The notes beneath the pieces are model-generated. The model saw only the letters and a list, made by a program, of their open reading frames with translations, did no database searches and had not been told where the DNA came from. A stretch of DNA of 64,000 nt from Frankia casuarinae. Lineage in GTDB: Bacteria; Actinomycetota; Actinomycetes; Frankiales; Frankiaceae. Shown here in pieces: positions 54,391-63,487 of the stretch. The stretch spans positions 558,001 through 622,000 of the forward strand of contig NC_007777.1 in assembly GCF_000013345.1 (NCBI RefSeq). The letters are read 5' to 3'. The position numbers and the translations under genes were made by a program. The stretch's first letter is position 1. Each line of letters opens with the position of its first letter.

Positions 54391-55062
54391 ATGGATGCCG
54401 CGTTGCAGGCCCGGGCGCTGCGGGCCGGGGACGACCTCGAGGGCGCGCCGGCGGAGGAGATCCTGCGCTGGGCGGTCGGGGAATTCGGGACGAAGCTGGC
54501 GATCGCCGCCTCGATGGCTGAGGCGATCCTCGTGGACATGCTCGCCCGGATTCGGTCCGACGTCCCCGTGGTTTTCATCGACACCGGTTATCACTTCCCC
54601 GAGACCGTCGGTACCCGGGACGCGGTGGCCGGAACCTACGACCTGCCGATCATCAGCGCCCGTCCGCAGCTCACCGTCGTCGGCCAGGACGCCGTCTACG
54701 GCCAGGACCTCTACCGGACCGACCCGGACCTGTGCTGCCGGATGCGCAAGGTCGTTCCGCTGGATCGGGCCCTGGCGCCCTACCGTGCCTGGGCCGCGGG
54801 GTCGCGGCGGGCGGAGTCGCCCAGCCGGGCGAAGCTCCGGGTCGTCGACTGGGACGCCCGACGGGGCAAGGTGAAGATCCACCCGCTCGCGGCTTGGACC
54901 GACGAGGACGTCGAACGCTACGTGGCCGAGCACGGCGTCATCGTCAACCCGCTCCTCTCCGATGGTTACGACTCGGTCGGCTGCTGGCCGTGCACCCGGC
55001 GGGGCGCCGGCCGGGAGGGCCGGTGGGTCGGTTCGATCAAGACGGAGTGCGGCATCCACTGA
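54391..55062 (+). CDS. cysH: Adenylylsulfate (APS) reductase
   Basis: Reduces APS to sulfite with thioredoxin as donor. The PAPS-reductase fold begins at KLAIAASMAEAILVDML with IDTGYHFPET. The 4Fe-4S cluster ligands that separate APS from PAPS reductases are present: C115-C116 and C198-x2-C201. The catalytic Cys is C220 in the terminal ECGIH. It is 223 residues long, and the ESPSRAK segment replaces the common GLRRDES block in slightly altered form. Sulfate adenylyltransferase genes are not in the window. Confidence 0.94.
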   Translation: MDAALQARALRAGDDLEGAPAEEILRWAVGEFGTKLAIAASMAEAILVDMLARIRSDVPVVFIDTGYHFPETVGTRDAVAGTYDLPIISARPQLTVVGQDAVYGQDLYRTDPDLCCRMRKVVPLDRALAPYRAWAAGSRRAESPSRAKLRVVDWDARRGKVKIHPLAAWTDEDVERYVAEHGVIVNPLLSDGYDSVGCWPCTRRGAGREGRWVGSIKTECGIH

Positions 55063-55122
55063 CCTCCTCGGGCCTGCCGGCTGCCGGTGTTCGAAGGCAA
55101 CCGAGCAGGTACGGTGCACGCC

Positions 55123-56649
55123 GTGACGGACGGGCGAAGTGTGGGTGAGGTCTGGCTGGTCGGCGCGGGTCCGGGCGATCCCGGTCTGCTCACCGTTCGC
55201 GGCCGTGAGGTGCTGGCGAACGCGGACGTCGTGGTCACCGACCGGCTCGCCGCGGCCGTCCTCCTCGGCGCCGCCCCGGCCGGCGCCGAGATCATCCACG
55301 TGGGCAAGAGCCCGGCCGCCCCGTCGTGGACCCAGGAGGAGATCAACGCGGTCCTCGTCGACCGGGCGCGCGCCGGTGCGCGCGTCGTCCGCCTCAAGGG
55401 CGGCGATCCCTACATGCTCGGGCGAGGCAGCGAGGAGGCGCAGGCCTGCGCCGCGGCGGGGGTCGCGTGCACCGTCGTGCCCGGCGTCACCTCGGCGCTG
55501 GCCGTACCCGCCTGTGCCGGCATCCCGGTCACCCATCGTGGTCTCGCGCAGGAAGTTGCCATCGTCTCGGGGCACCTGCCACCCGGCCATCCGGAGTCGA
55601 CGGTGGACTGGGCCGCTCTCGCGGCCTCCCGGGCGACCATCGTCATCCTGATGGGGGTGGCGCGTCTCATGGACATCGCCGACGCGCTGCTCACCGGCGG
55701 TCGCCCCGAGGCGACGCCGGTCGCGGTCATCGAGCGCGGGGCGACCCCGGCGCAGCGGGTCCTGCGGACCACCCTGGACGCGCTGGCGATCGACGCGATC
55801 GCGGCCGGTGTGCGGTCTCCCGCGGTGATCGTGGTCGGAGAGGTCGCGGCGCGCCGGGACGCGCTGGCCTTGGAGGCGGGGCCGCTCACCGGGATCCGGG
55901 TACTCGTGGCCCGTACCCGGCCGCGGCCGGGTCTGCTGGCTCGCCGGCTGCGGCAGCTGGGCGCGGATGCGGTCGAGACCGTCGTTGCCCGGCCCGCGCC
56001 GGTCGAGGACGCCGGTGCCGCGCTGGTGGCGGCGCTGCCGGGAGCGGGCGGCCTGCTGCTGGCCGATGCGGACGAGGTCGCCGCCGTGGTGACCCTGCTG
56101 CGTCGAGCCGGCACCGACGTGCGGGCGTTGGCCGGCCTGACTCTCGTCGCGGCCCGCGAGGACGCCGCGGAAGCGCTTGACGGCCTGGGCCTCGCCTCGG
56201 TGCCCGTCGCCGAGCTGTCCACGGATCCGCTGTCCGCGGATCCATCGTCGACCGGTCCCGCCGGTCCCGCCGGTCCGACCGGCTCGTCGCGGGTGCTGAT
56301 CGCCGGCGCGGCGGACCCGCCGGACGCGGTGTGTTCCCTGCGCCGGGTGCCGCTGCTCACCGACGTGACCGCCGAGCCGGATCCCCGGATCGCCGAGGAG
56401 CTCCGGCATGGCGACTTCGACGTCGCGGTCTTCGCGTCGTCCACCGCCGCCCGCGGCACCGCCGAGATCTACGGACCTCTCCCGCCCGATCTGCTCATCG
56501 CGGCGATGGGTCGACGCAGCGCGCTGGCCTGCGCGGCGGCGGGCATGCGGGTGGACATCGTGCCCACCGAACCCGGGGTCCATCCGCTCGCGGCCGCCGT
56601 CGCGGACTTCGTCGTCACCAGCCGGTCCACCGGCTCGCCTGGGGGTTGA
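55123..56649 (+). CDS. cobA: Uroporphyrinogen-III C-methyltransferase fused to a HemD-like domain
   Basis: The N-terminal half is a complete SUMT: VGAGPGDPGLLTVRG, LKGGDPYMLGRGSEE, VVPGVTSALAVPACAGIPVTHR and VSGH. It makes precorrin-2 for siroheme. The C-terminal half resembles uroporphyrinogen-III synthase (IRVLVARTRPRPGLLARRLRQLG, AVFASSTAARGTAEIY) but has lost or changed much of the family pattern and has a GPAGPAGPTG linker. GTG 55123 or 55087 may be the start. It is the mirror image of the hemD fusion at 11467. Its 3' end overlaps the convergent sirB by 35 bases. Confidence 0.9.
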   Translation: MTDGRSVGEVWLVGAGPGDPGLLTVRGREVLANADVVVTDRLAAAVLLGAAPAGAEIIHVGKSPAAPSWTQEEINAVLVDRARAGARVVRLKGGDPYMLGRGSEEAQACAAAGVACTVVPGVTSALAVPACAGIPVTHRGLAQEVAIVSGHLPPGHPESTVDWAALAASRATIVILMGVARLMDIADALLTGGRPEATPVAVIERGATPAQRVLRTTLDALAIDAIAAGVRSPAVIVVGEVAARRDALALEAGPLTGIRVLVARTRPRPGLLARRLRQLGADAVETVVARPAPVEDAGAALVAALPGAGGLLLADADEVAAVVTLLRRAGTDVRALAGLTLVAAREDAAEALDGLGLASVPVAELSTDPLSADPSSTGPAGPAGPTGSSRVLIAGAADPPDAVCSLRRVPLLTDVTAEPDPRIAEELRHGDFDVAVFASSTAARGTAEIYGPLPPDLLIAAMGRRSALACAAAGMRVDIVPTEPGVHPLAAAVADFVVTSRSTGSPGG

Positions 56650-57088
56650 TCTTCAGGGTGGCGGCATCGGCTTCGCGGACCAGGAGACGCAGGGTGTCGT
56701 CGAGTCGCGCGCGGACCGCGTCGACGACGCTCGCGTGCAGCCCGAGCGGCTCCGACAGCACCCATCGGGTCGTCGGGTGCCGGCACCGGGCGCCCTCCAG
56801 TGCCGCCGGGATGTCCCGGCGGGTGTGGTTGCCGTCGAACAGGAAGAACGGGTAGGCGACGATTTCGGTGCATCCCGCGTCGGCCAGCGTGGCGTACCCG
56901 GTGGCGATGTCGGGCTGGGCGATTTCAAGGAAGGCGGCTTCGACCGCCCCCCACGTCCATGGCGCGGCGGCATGGCCGGGATCGACCACATGGCCGGGAT
57001 CGACCAGGAGCCGGTGGGCGAGTTCCCGAACCGTCGCGTTCGCCTCGTCCCGCCGGGATCCGTGACCGATCACCAGTAGACCGCGCAT
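56615..57088 (-). CDS. sirB: Sirohydrochlorin chelatase (CbiX/SirB type)
   Basis: 157 residues. The N-terminus GLLVIGHGSRRDEAN contains the metal-site His of small chelatases; IVAYPFFLFDGNHTRRDIP contains the second. It should insert iron into sirohydrochlorin (siroheme) rather than cobalt because of its context beside sulfite reductase and SUMT. A short repeat (VDPGHVVDPGH) interrupts the fold near residue 30. Convergent with cobA. Confidence 0.88.
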   Translation of the reverse strand: MRGLLVIGHGSRRDEANATVRELAHRLLVDPGHVVDPGHAAAPWTWGAVEAAFLEIAQPDIATGYATLADAGCTEIVAYPFFLFDGNHTRRDIPAALEGARCRHPTTRWVLSEPLGLHASVVDAVRARLDDTLRLLVREADAATLKINPQASRWTGW

Positions 57089-57190
57089 GTTCCCAGTGTG
57101 CGCCGCGGGTCCGCCGGTGCCCGGTCGGAAACGGCCACATCCGTCGGCCGCATCCGTCGGCCACGCCTGTCGGCCACGCCCGCCGGGCGC

Positions 57191-58282
57191 TCAGCCGCCG
57201 GTGCCGTCGTCGGAGCTGTGCCCCGGGAAGATCTTTGCCGACGGGTCCACCAGCGGCGCCGCGTTGTTGACCGCCGTCGCGGCCTCCCCGAAACCCGTCG
57301 CGATCAGGCGGACCTTCCCCGGGTACTCGGTGATGTCGCCGGCCGCGAAGATCCGCTCGACCCCGGTCGCCATCGTCGGGTCGACGACAATGTGCCGCTT
57401 GTCAATGGTCAGATTCCAGCGGGTCAGCGGTCCGAGGTCGGCGGTGAATCCGAGCGCGGCGACGACCGCCTGCGCGGGTCGGACATGTCGGTCGCCGGTG
57501 CGGGTCTGCACCAGTTCGACCTTCTCGATCCACTCCTCACCGTGGACCATGGCGACCTCGGTGAAGGTCAGGATCTCGACGGAGGACGCCTCGACCCGCT
57601 CGACTGTGGACATATGCGCCCGGAACCGGTCCCGCCGGTGCACGAGGGTGACCGAGCGGGCGATCGGCTCCAGGGCCAGCGCCCAGTCGAAGGCGCTGTC
57701 CCCGCCGCCGACCACGATGACGTCCTGGCCGGTGTGGACGTCGAGCTTGGGCACGAAGTAGACCAGGCCGCGGCCCAGATGCGCGGTGCCGGTGGGCAGC
57801 GGGCGGGGGGCGAAGGTGCCGAGACCGCCGGTGATGACGACGACCTTGGCGCGTACCCGAAGGCCCTGGCTGCTGGTCACCACCACGGCGTCCGGCTTGT
57901 GGGCCAGCTCGGCGGCCTGCTGGCCCAGCAGGTAGGTGGGGGAGAACTGGTTCGCCTGGATCAACAGGGCGTCGATCAGTTCCCGCCCCCGGACGGCCGG
58001 CAGACCCGCGATGTCGTAGATCACCTTCTCCGGGTACATCGCGGTGACCTGACCGCCGGCCTCGGGCAACGAGTCCATGAGCGCGACCGACATGCCGCGG
58101 AATCCGGCGTAGTAGGCGCCGTAGAGACCGGCCGGACCGGCGCCTACGATCAGCATGTCGACGTCGGTGTCGACCGGGGACGTCCCCGACCGCACGGCGC
58201 CGGTGACGCTCGCTCCGGCCGCGGGGTCGGTCTCCGTGACCGCGTTCGCGGGCTGGTGCGCATCGGCGGACTGCGTGACCAC
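57191..58282 (-). CDS. Ferredoxin-NADP reductase, thioredoxin-reductase type
   Basis: 363 residues from GTG 58282, which has GGGAG upstream. The FAD motif is MLIVGAGPAGLYGAYYAGFRG; the NADPH motif is VIVVGGGDSAFDWAL; the C-terminal FAD segment is IFAAGDITEYPGKVRLIATGFGEAATAVNN. There is no CxxC, so it is not a thioredoxin reductase but a YumC-like FNR. Next to sulfite reductase it probably supplies reduced ferredoxin. The first 45 residues are disordered. Confidence 0.88.
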   Translation of the reverse strand: MVTQSADAHQPANAVTETDPAAGASVTGAVRSGTSPVDTDVDMLIVGAGPAGLYGAYYAGFRGMSVALMDSLPEAGGQVTAMYPEKVIYDIAGLPAVRGRELIDALLIQANQFSPTYLLGQQAAELAHKPDAVVVTSSQGLRVRAKVVVITGGLGTFAPRPLPTGTAHLGRGLVYFVPKLDVHTGQDVIVVGGGDSAFDWALALEPIARSVTLVHRRDRFRAHMSTVERVEASSVEILTFTEVAMVHGEEWIEKVELVQTRTGDRHVRPAQAVVAALGFTADLGPLTRWNLTIDKRHIVVDPTMATGVERIFAAGDITEYPGKVRLIATGFGEAATAVNNAAPLVDPSAKIFPGHSSDDGTGG

Positions 58283-58701
58283 GGGTGACTCCCTAGGCTT
58301 GGCGGCCGACCGGCGCTGTCGGGGCAGCCGGTCGGTAGCAGTGGATGTTCCCTCCCTCATCCTGCCGGAGACACACCTCACCCGCCTTCATCCGCGGAAT
58401 GGTGAGTCGTCGACCACCTGTGGTTGTTGTCGACCACCTGCGGTCTCCTCGGATACGGCTGGCGGGAACGATCGGATCCGCCGCGTCGGCTGGCGGACAA
58501 CGCTCGACATCGATTTACTCGAGAGGGTTAGCGTGACTTCCGCGCCGTTGCGGATGCCCGTAGGGACTGGGCGACGACGGACTGTGGCGTGATGATGGGT
58601 TCATCTCCCTGCACGGGGAGACAATTGCGGCACCGGTGACGGCTCCCAGGCCGGAACGGTACCTGGGCCGCGGCCGGAGGTATAACACGGGCGGGAGAAC
58701 A
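58283..58701. other. Divergent promoter region of FNR and kinase genes
   Basis: About 420 bases. It contains a CGACCACCTG direct repeat near 58410-58440 and a hairpin TCTCCC-TGCACG-GGGAGA (58604-58621) about 80 bases before the kinase start. No gene is supported. Confidence 0.5.
58604..58621 (+). promoter_or_regulatory. Leader hairpin before kinase gene
   Basis: Six-base arms TCTCCC and GGGAGA around TGCACG. It may be an RNA leader structure. Significance uncertain. Confidence 0.3.
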
Positions 58702-60540
58702 GTGACGGAACGATCGGCGCGTCGGGTTTCGCCTATCGGCGGATATCCGGCCGAGGCGCCGCATCCCGATGATCCGACCACGATCGGTGTTTACCAGGTC
58801 GTCGGTCGGCTGGGCGCGGGTGGGATGGGAACGGTGTTCCTCGCCCAGGACGCGGCCGAGAAGTTCGTTGCGATCAAGGTGATCAGGTCGGACCTCGCCG
58901 CCGACCCGGAATTCCGGGCACGTTTCCGGGACGAGGTGGCGGCCGCTCGGCGGGTCGCGCCCTTCTGCACCGCCCAGGTACTCGACGCCGATCCCGACGC
59001 GCGTCGTCCTTATCTGGTCACGGAGTACATCGACGGCGTCCGGCTTGATCAGGCCGTCACCGAGTCCGGTCCGCTGCCGCTGTCGACACTGCAGGGCGTG
59101 GCGGTCGGCGTGGCGTCCGCGCTCACCGCCATCCACCGGGCCGGCATCGTGCACAGGGATCTCAAACCGAGCAACGTCATGCTGTCGTACTCCGGCCCCC
59201 GGGTCATCGACTTCGGGATCGCCCGCACGCTCGACATGACGAAGGGCCGCACCCAGACGGGTCTGGTCCTCGGCTCGGTCGGCTGGATGGCGCCCGAGCA
59301 GATGGAGGGCGCTGCGCTCGGTCCGGCGGTCGACGTCTTCGCCTGGGGACTGCTGATCGGCTACGCGGCCACCGGCGGTCACCCCTACGGCCACGGCACC
59401 TACCTGGAGATGTCGGAGAAGATCCTGACGGGTCAGCCGGACCTGCGGGCCATGCCGCCGGATCTCACGCCGATCGTCCGGTCCGCGCTCGCCCGCGACC
59501 CCCGGGACCGGCCCTCCACCGAGAACCTGCTGCTCACCCTACTCGGCGAACGCGGCCGGGCCGGTGACGCGCGGGACGCCGCGACCGCACTGCTCGACGG
59601 GACCTGGCCACGGGGGCGCAGTACCGCCGGGGCTGGGGCGGCCGCGCTCGCCGGGGGTGCCGGGGCCGGTTGGCCGGATCCGACCCACGTTGCGACCCCG
59701 TATGAACAGCGGCGCTGGTGGGAGAATGAGCCCCGGCCCCTCGGCGGCGACCGTTGGTGGAACGACTCGGCCCGCGACAGGCCCCCGCCGGCCGGTCCGC
59801 CTGTGCCGCCACCCGCGCTGGCACCGCCACCGGCCGCCGACCGTGCCGCGGGCCCGCGGCACGGGGTGCCGCGGGCCCGTCGACGGCGCCGCGGCGGATT
59901 CGTCCAGTACGACGATGAGGCCGACGGGAACGGCCACCGATCGGGTTTCGACAATTCCGGCGAGGGGGGCCATCCGCCGCCGGCGCCGGACGCCCGCCCG
60001 AGGCACGGCGGCCAGCCCCGGGTGGATTCTCCGCACGCCGGTCAGCCCTACCCGGACCAGGCCCACGCGGGTCGGCCCTACGCCGGTCGGCCCTACGCCG
60101 GTCAGCCCTACGCCGGCCGTGCCGCGGAGGCGGCACCGTCTCCCCAGGCGCCGGCCCGGCCCCGCCCCGTGGCCCAGCAGCGGCCCCCGTCGGCGCCCGC
60201 GGGTCCCGCGCCTGCCCCGGCCCCGCGGGTGGCCGAGGCGCGGCCGGCGCCGCGCGGACGCGCGCCGGCTCCCTACGCCGAATCGGTGCCGCGACCGCGT
60301 CCCCGGCGTCGGTTCCGGCTGCGGATCCCTTTCAAGCGCACGATCCTGTTCGTTCTTGTCGTCCTGCTGCTGCTCTCCGCGGCGGACCAGATCGCCTTGA
60401 TGGTCGACGAACAGCGCCAGCGGTTGTGGAACAAGGTCGTCACGTCCGTCAAGGATGACACCCATGACCAGCTCGACAGCCTGTGGAACCGGGTGAGGGA
60501 CACGTTCGGCGGCTCCTCGGGCGGGTCGTCGAACGGGTGA
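58702..60540 (+). CDS. Transmembrane Ser/Thr protein kinase (PknB family)
   Basis: 612 residues from GTG 58702. Kinase motifs: Gly loop GRLGAGGMGTV (35-45), K59, HRD at 151-153, DFG with D170 and an APE segment. A Pro/Arg/Gly-rich juxtamembrane region of about 230 residues has AGRPYAGRPYAGQPYAGR repeats and ends in a basic cluster. One transmembrane helix lies near 548-565 (TILFVLVVLLLL), followed by a short extracytoplasmic tail without PASTA domains. The signal is unknown. A small protein gene follows 42 bases later. Confidence 0.92.
   Translation: MTERSARRVSPIGGYPAEAPHPDDPTTIGVYQVVGRLGAGGMGTVFLAQDAAEKFVAIKVIRSDLAADPEFRARFRDEVAAARRVAPFCTAQVLDADPDARRPYLVTEYIDGVRLDQAVTESGPLPLSTLQGVAVGVASALTAIHRAGIVHRDLKPSNVMLSYSGPRVIDFGIARTLDMTKGRTQTGLVLGSVGWMAPEQMEGAALGPAVDVFAWGLLIGYAATGGHPYGHGTYLEMSEKILTGQPDLRAMPPDLTPIVRSALARDPRDRPSTENLLLTLLGERGRAGDARDAATALLDGTWPRGRSTAGAGAAALAGGAGAGWPDPTHVATPYEQRRWWENEPRPLGGDRWWNDSARDRPPPAGPPVPPPALAPPPAADRAAGPRHGVPRARRRRRGGFVQYDDEADGNGHRSGFDNSGEGGHPPPAPDARPRHGGQPRVDSPHAGQPYPDQAHAGRPYAGRPYAGQPYAGRAAEAAPSPQAPARPRPVAQQRPPSAPAGPAPAPAPRVAEARPAPRGRAPAPYAESVPRPRPRRRFRLRIPFKRTILFVLVVLLLLSAADQIALMVDEQRQRLWNKVVTSVKDDTHDQLDSLWNRVRDTFGGSSGGSSNG
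60060..60119. repeat. In-frame repeats in kinase linker
   Basis: 15-base units near CGGCCCTACGCCGGT, four copies with small changes, encode G-R/Q-P-Y-A repeats in the disordered linker. Confidence 0.85.
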
Positions 60541-60582
60541 CCGGCAGGCGTAAACCCCTGCCCGGATAGGTACACCGTTGTC

Positions 60583-60843
60583 ATGGCCAGTTTCTCGAAC
60601 AAGATCACGGACTTCCTACACAGCCCGAAGACCAAGGAGATGGTCAACAAGGCCAAGGCCGCGGCCAACCGGCCGGAGAACCGGGCCAAGATCAAGCAGC
60701 TCCAGGCGAAGCTCACCAGCCGCGGCCACGGTCACCACGACGCCGGTCCCGCCAGCCCGGCCGGCTCCTCGACAGCCGGCTACACTGACGCCACCCGTGG
60801 TGGCTCCAGCCCGGTGGACCCGAGGACGCGATCCGGACACTGA
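60583..60843 (+). CDS. Small hydrophilic protein of unknown function
   Basis: 86 residues: a helical, Lys-rich first half (FSNKITDFLHSPKTKEMVNKAKAAANRPENRAKIKQL) and a disordered Ser/Gly/His-rich second half. It resembles short actinobacterial proteins of unknown function. ATG 60583 stands 42 bases after the kinase stop, so it may be co-transcribed and even be a kinase substrate, which is only a guess. Confidence 0.7.
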   Translation: MASFSNKITDFLHSPKTKEMVNKAKAAANRPENRAKIKQLQAKLTSRGHGHHDAGPASPAGSSTAGYTDATRGGSSPVDPRTRSGH

Positions 60844-60852
60844 CCGTTCATC

Positions 60853-61145
60853 CCCCGCGTCGCGCGGAAGGCTCCGACGGCTACCCTGGGAGGATCGCCG
60901 AAGGTGATTCGACGGAGACCCCGAACGGCGCCCGATGCCAGGGGTCCCCGCGTCGCGCGGAAGGCTCCGACGGCTACCCTGGGAGGATCGCCGAAGGTGA
61001 TTCGACGGAGACCCCGAACGGCGCCCGATGCCAGGGGTCCCCGCGTCGCGCGGAAGGCTCCGACGGCTACCCTGGGAGGATCGCCGAAGGTGATTCGACG
61101 GAGACCCCGAACGGCGCCCGATGCCAGGGGTCCCCGCGTCGCGCC
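60853..61145. repeat. 93-bp tandem repeat, 3 full copies, before mqnC
   Basis: Three exact 93-base units plus a partial fourth, with period confirmed at 60860, 60953, 61046 and 61139. Each unit carries GGGAGG followed by a GTG about 10 bases later, that is, a potential ribosome binding site and start codon, and TACCCT, a possible -10 box. 93 is a multiple of 3, so an open frame continues through the repeat into mqnC. Confidence 0.93.
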
Positions 61146-61170
61146 GAAGGCGCTACGCGGGGAGGGCCGT

Positions 61171-62358
61171 ATGGATGTCGATGGTGAGATTCCGGTGGGT
61201 CGGGGTGGTGGCGAGATCCGGTCTGTGCTGGACCGGGCCGCAGCCGGCGGGCGTATCTCCGCGGAGGAGGCGCTGCTCCTCTATACGAGGGCGCCGCTGC
61301 ACGCGCTCGGCGGCGCGGCGGACACGGTCCGTCGGCGCCGTTTCCCCGATGGCATCGCGACGTACATCATCGACCGGAACATCAACTACACGAATGTCTG
61401 CGTGACCGCCTGCCGGTTTTGCGCCTTCTACCGCGCTCCGAAGCATGCCGAGGGCTGGGTCCGCGACGTCGAGGACATCGTCGCCAAGTGCGGGGAGGCG
61501 GTCGAGCTCGGCGCCACGCAGATCATGCTGCAGGGCGGGCACCATCCCGACTTCGGCATCGAGTGGTATGAGCGTACCTTTGCCGCCATCAAGAAGGCAT
61601 ATCCCCAGTTGGCGCTGCACTCGCTGGGCGCCAGCGAGGTTGTGCACATCGCCCGGACGTCCGATCTGACTTTTCCCGAGGTCATTACCCGGCTGCGGGA
61701 CGCGGGCCTGGACAGCTTCGCGGGCGCGGGAGCGGAGATTCTCACCGAACGGCCCCGGCAGGCGATCGCTCCGCTGAAGGAGCCCGGTCACGTCTGGCTG
61801 TCCGTGATGGAGACCGCCCACAACCTCGGCCTGGAATCCACCGCCACCTTCATGATGGGCACGGGGGAGACGAACGCCGAGCGCATCGAACACCTGACGA
61901 TGATCCGGGACGTCCAGGACCGGACCGGCGGGTTCCGTTCGTTCATCCCCTGGACCTACCAGCCGGAGAACAATCATCTCGGCGGGCGCACCCAGGCGAC
62001 GACCCTGGAGTACCTCCGCCTCGTCGCGGTCGCGCGGCTGTTCTTCGACAACATCACGCACCTGCAGGGCTCCTGGCTGACCACCGGCAAGGAGATCGGC
62101 CAGCTCACCCTGCACATGGGCGCCGACGACCTCGGCTCGGTGATGCTGGAGGAGAACGTCGTCTCCTCCGCCGGGGCGCGCCACCGCACCAACCGGTCGG
62201 AGCTGATCTCCCTGATCCGTGCTGCCGGCCGCATCCCCGCTCAGCGCGACACCCGCTACCAGCACCTCGTCGTGCACCGCGACCCGGCGCAGGACCCGGT
62301 TGACGACCGGGTGGCCTCGCACTTCTCCTCCACCGCGCTACCGCTCATCTCCGCGTAG
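61171..62358 (+). CDS. mqnC: Cyclic dehypoxanthinyl futalosine synthase
   Basis: A radical SAM enzyme that cyclises dehypoxanthine futalosine. Cluster motif C77-x3-C81-x2-C84 in VCVTACRFCAFYR; family segments include MLQGGHHPDFG, GAGAEILTERPR and MGADDLGSVMLEENVVSSAG. ATG 61171 follows GGGGAGGG, giving 395 residues. An upstream in-frame extension through the 93-bp repeats is possible but not conserved. It heads the mqnC-add-menG cluster. Confidence 0.95.
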   Translation: MDVDGEIPVGRGGGEIRSVLDRAAAGGRISAEEALLLYTRAPLHALGGAADTVRRRRFPDGIATYIIDRNINYTNVCVTACRFCAFYRAPKHAEGWVRDVEDIVAKCGEAVELGATQIMLQGGHHPDFGIEWYERTFAAIKKAYPQLALHSLGASEVVHIARTSDLTFPEVITRLRDAGLDSFAGAGAEILTERPRQAIAPLKEPGHVWLSVMETAHNLGLESTATFMMGTGETNAERIEHLTMIRDVQDRTGGFRSFIPWTYQPENNHLGGRTQATTLEYLRLVAVARLFFDNITHLQGSWLTTGKEIGQLTLHMGADDLGSVMLEENVVSSAGARHRTNRSELISLIRAAGRIPAQRDTRYQHLVVHRDPAQDPVDDRVASHFSSTALPLISA

Positions 62359-62382
62359 CCGGGCGCACCATACAGTGACCGG

Positions 62383-63465
62383 GTGAGTGACCCCTCCGGA
62401 TTCGCGGTCCCGTCCCCGACCGGGCCGAAGATCGAACTCCACGTCCATCTGGAGGGCACGGTCCGTCCCGCCACCCTGCTGGAGATGGCGCGCCGCAACT
62501 CCGAGGCGCTGCCTGCCCGCACGGTCGAGGGCCTCGCGGACCTCTACCGCTTCCGCGACTTCGACCACTTCCTGAAGGCCTGGATCCTCACCACCCACGT
62601 GATGCGGACGGAGGCCGACTTCCGCCAGGTGGTCGTCGACTACGCCGCCGAGGCGGCCCGGGCGGGCGCCGTCTACCTGGAGGGCATCTTCTCGCCCTGG
62701 TTCCGGGTCCATCGGGGGGTCCGCGTCGAGGAGATCTTCCACGGCTACGCCGACGGGGCGATCGAGGCCCGGGAACGCTATGGCGTCGAGGTGCGCCTCA
62801 CCCCGGACATCGAGCGGGTGCTGCCGGTCGAGGCCGCGATGGAGGTGGCGCGGTGGGCGGTGCGGTTCGCCGATCGCGGTGTCGTCGGCATTGGGCTCGG
62901 CGGACCGGAGGTCGGTCATCCCCCCGAGCCGTTCGCGCCGGCGTTCGCACTGGCCGCCGACGGCGGGCTCGCCGCGGTCCCGCACGCGGGGGAGACGGCG
63001 GGCCCGGTGTCCGTACGGGGCGCGCTCGACGCGCTGGGAGCCAGGCGGATCCGGCATGGGATCCGGGCCGCCGAGGACCCCGAGCTGATGCGACGGCTGG
63101 TCGATCAGGGGATCGTGCTGGACGTCTGCCCGGTGTCCAACCTGCGGACTCGGTCGGTGGCATCCCTCGACGACCACCCCTTGGCGGCGTTGCTGCGGGC
63201 CGGGGTCGCGTGCTCGCTTGCCACCGACGATCCCGCTATGTTCGGCACCGATCTGGAGACGGAGCACGCGGTCGCGGCAGGGCTCGGTGCCCGGGCCCGC
63301 GACCTGTACACCGCCGGGGTCGCGGGCGCGCTGTGCGACGAGCCGACCCGCACGCGGCTGCGGCGGATCGGCGAGAGCACCGACTGGGACACCGTCGAGA
63401 GGGCCGCCCGCGACGCCTCGGCGGCGGCCTCGGCGCGGTTCGGCGGCGGGGAAGGGGCATGGTGA
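62383..63465 (+). CDS. Adenosine-deaminase-family enzyme, likely aminofutalosine deaminase
   Basis: 360 residues. Zinc ligands are in HVHLEG (H20, H22), the third His in VPHAGE (with catalytic Glu) and the Asp in [10 protein letters not shown]. In some actinobacteria members of this family deaminate 6-amino-6-deoxyfutalosine, the MqnE product, and the position between mqnC and menG strongly favours that role over purine salvage. GTG 62383. The stop lies in a 20-base duplication shared with the menG start. Confidence 0.85.
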   Translation: MSDPSGFAVPSPTGPKIELHVHLEGTVRPATLLEMARRNSEALPARTVEGLADLYRFRDFDHFLKAWILTTHVMRTEADFRQVVVDYAAEAARAGAVYLEGIFSPWFRVHRGVRVEEIFHGYADGAIEARERYGVEVRLTPDIERVLPVEAAMEVARWAVRFADRGVVGIGLGGPEVGHPPEPFAPAFALAADGGLAAVPHAGETAGPVSVRGALDALGARRIRHGIRAAEDPELMRRLVDQGIVLDVCPVSNLRTRSVASLDDHPLAALLRAGVACSLATDDPAMFGTDLETEHAVAAGLGARARDLYTAGVAGALCDEPTRTRLRRIGESTDWDTVERAARDASAAASARFGGGEGAW

Positions 63466-63487
63466 GCGGGGAAGGGGCATGGTGAGC
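63448..63487. repeat. 20-bp duplication covering the menG start
   Basis: GGGGAAGGGGCATGGTGAGC occurs at 63448-63467 and 63468-63487. Each copy carries a ribosome binding site and ATG. The first copy also contains the stop of the deaminase gene. Confidence 0.95.

Noticed and set aside
54154-56583. An 809-codon minus-strand frame over cysH and cobA
   Set aside because: It shadows two clear genes and has no recognisable domain or start signal.
60853-61145. Possible CRISPR array
   Set aside because: The repeats are contiguous 93-base units with no unique spacers; it is a tandem repeat.
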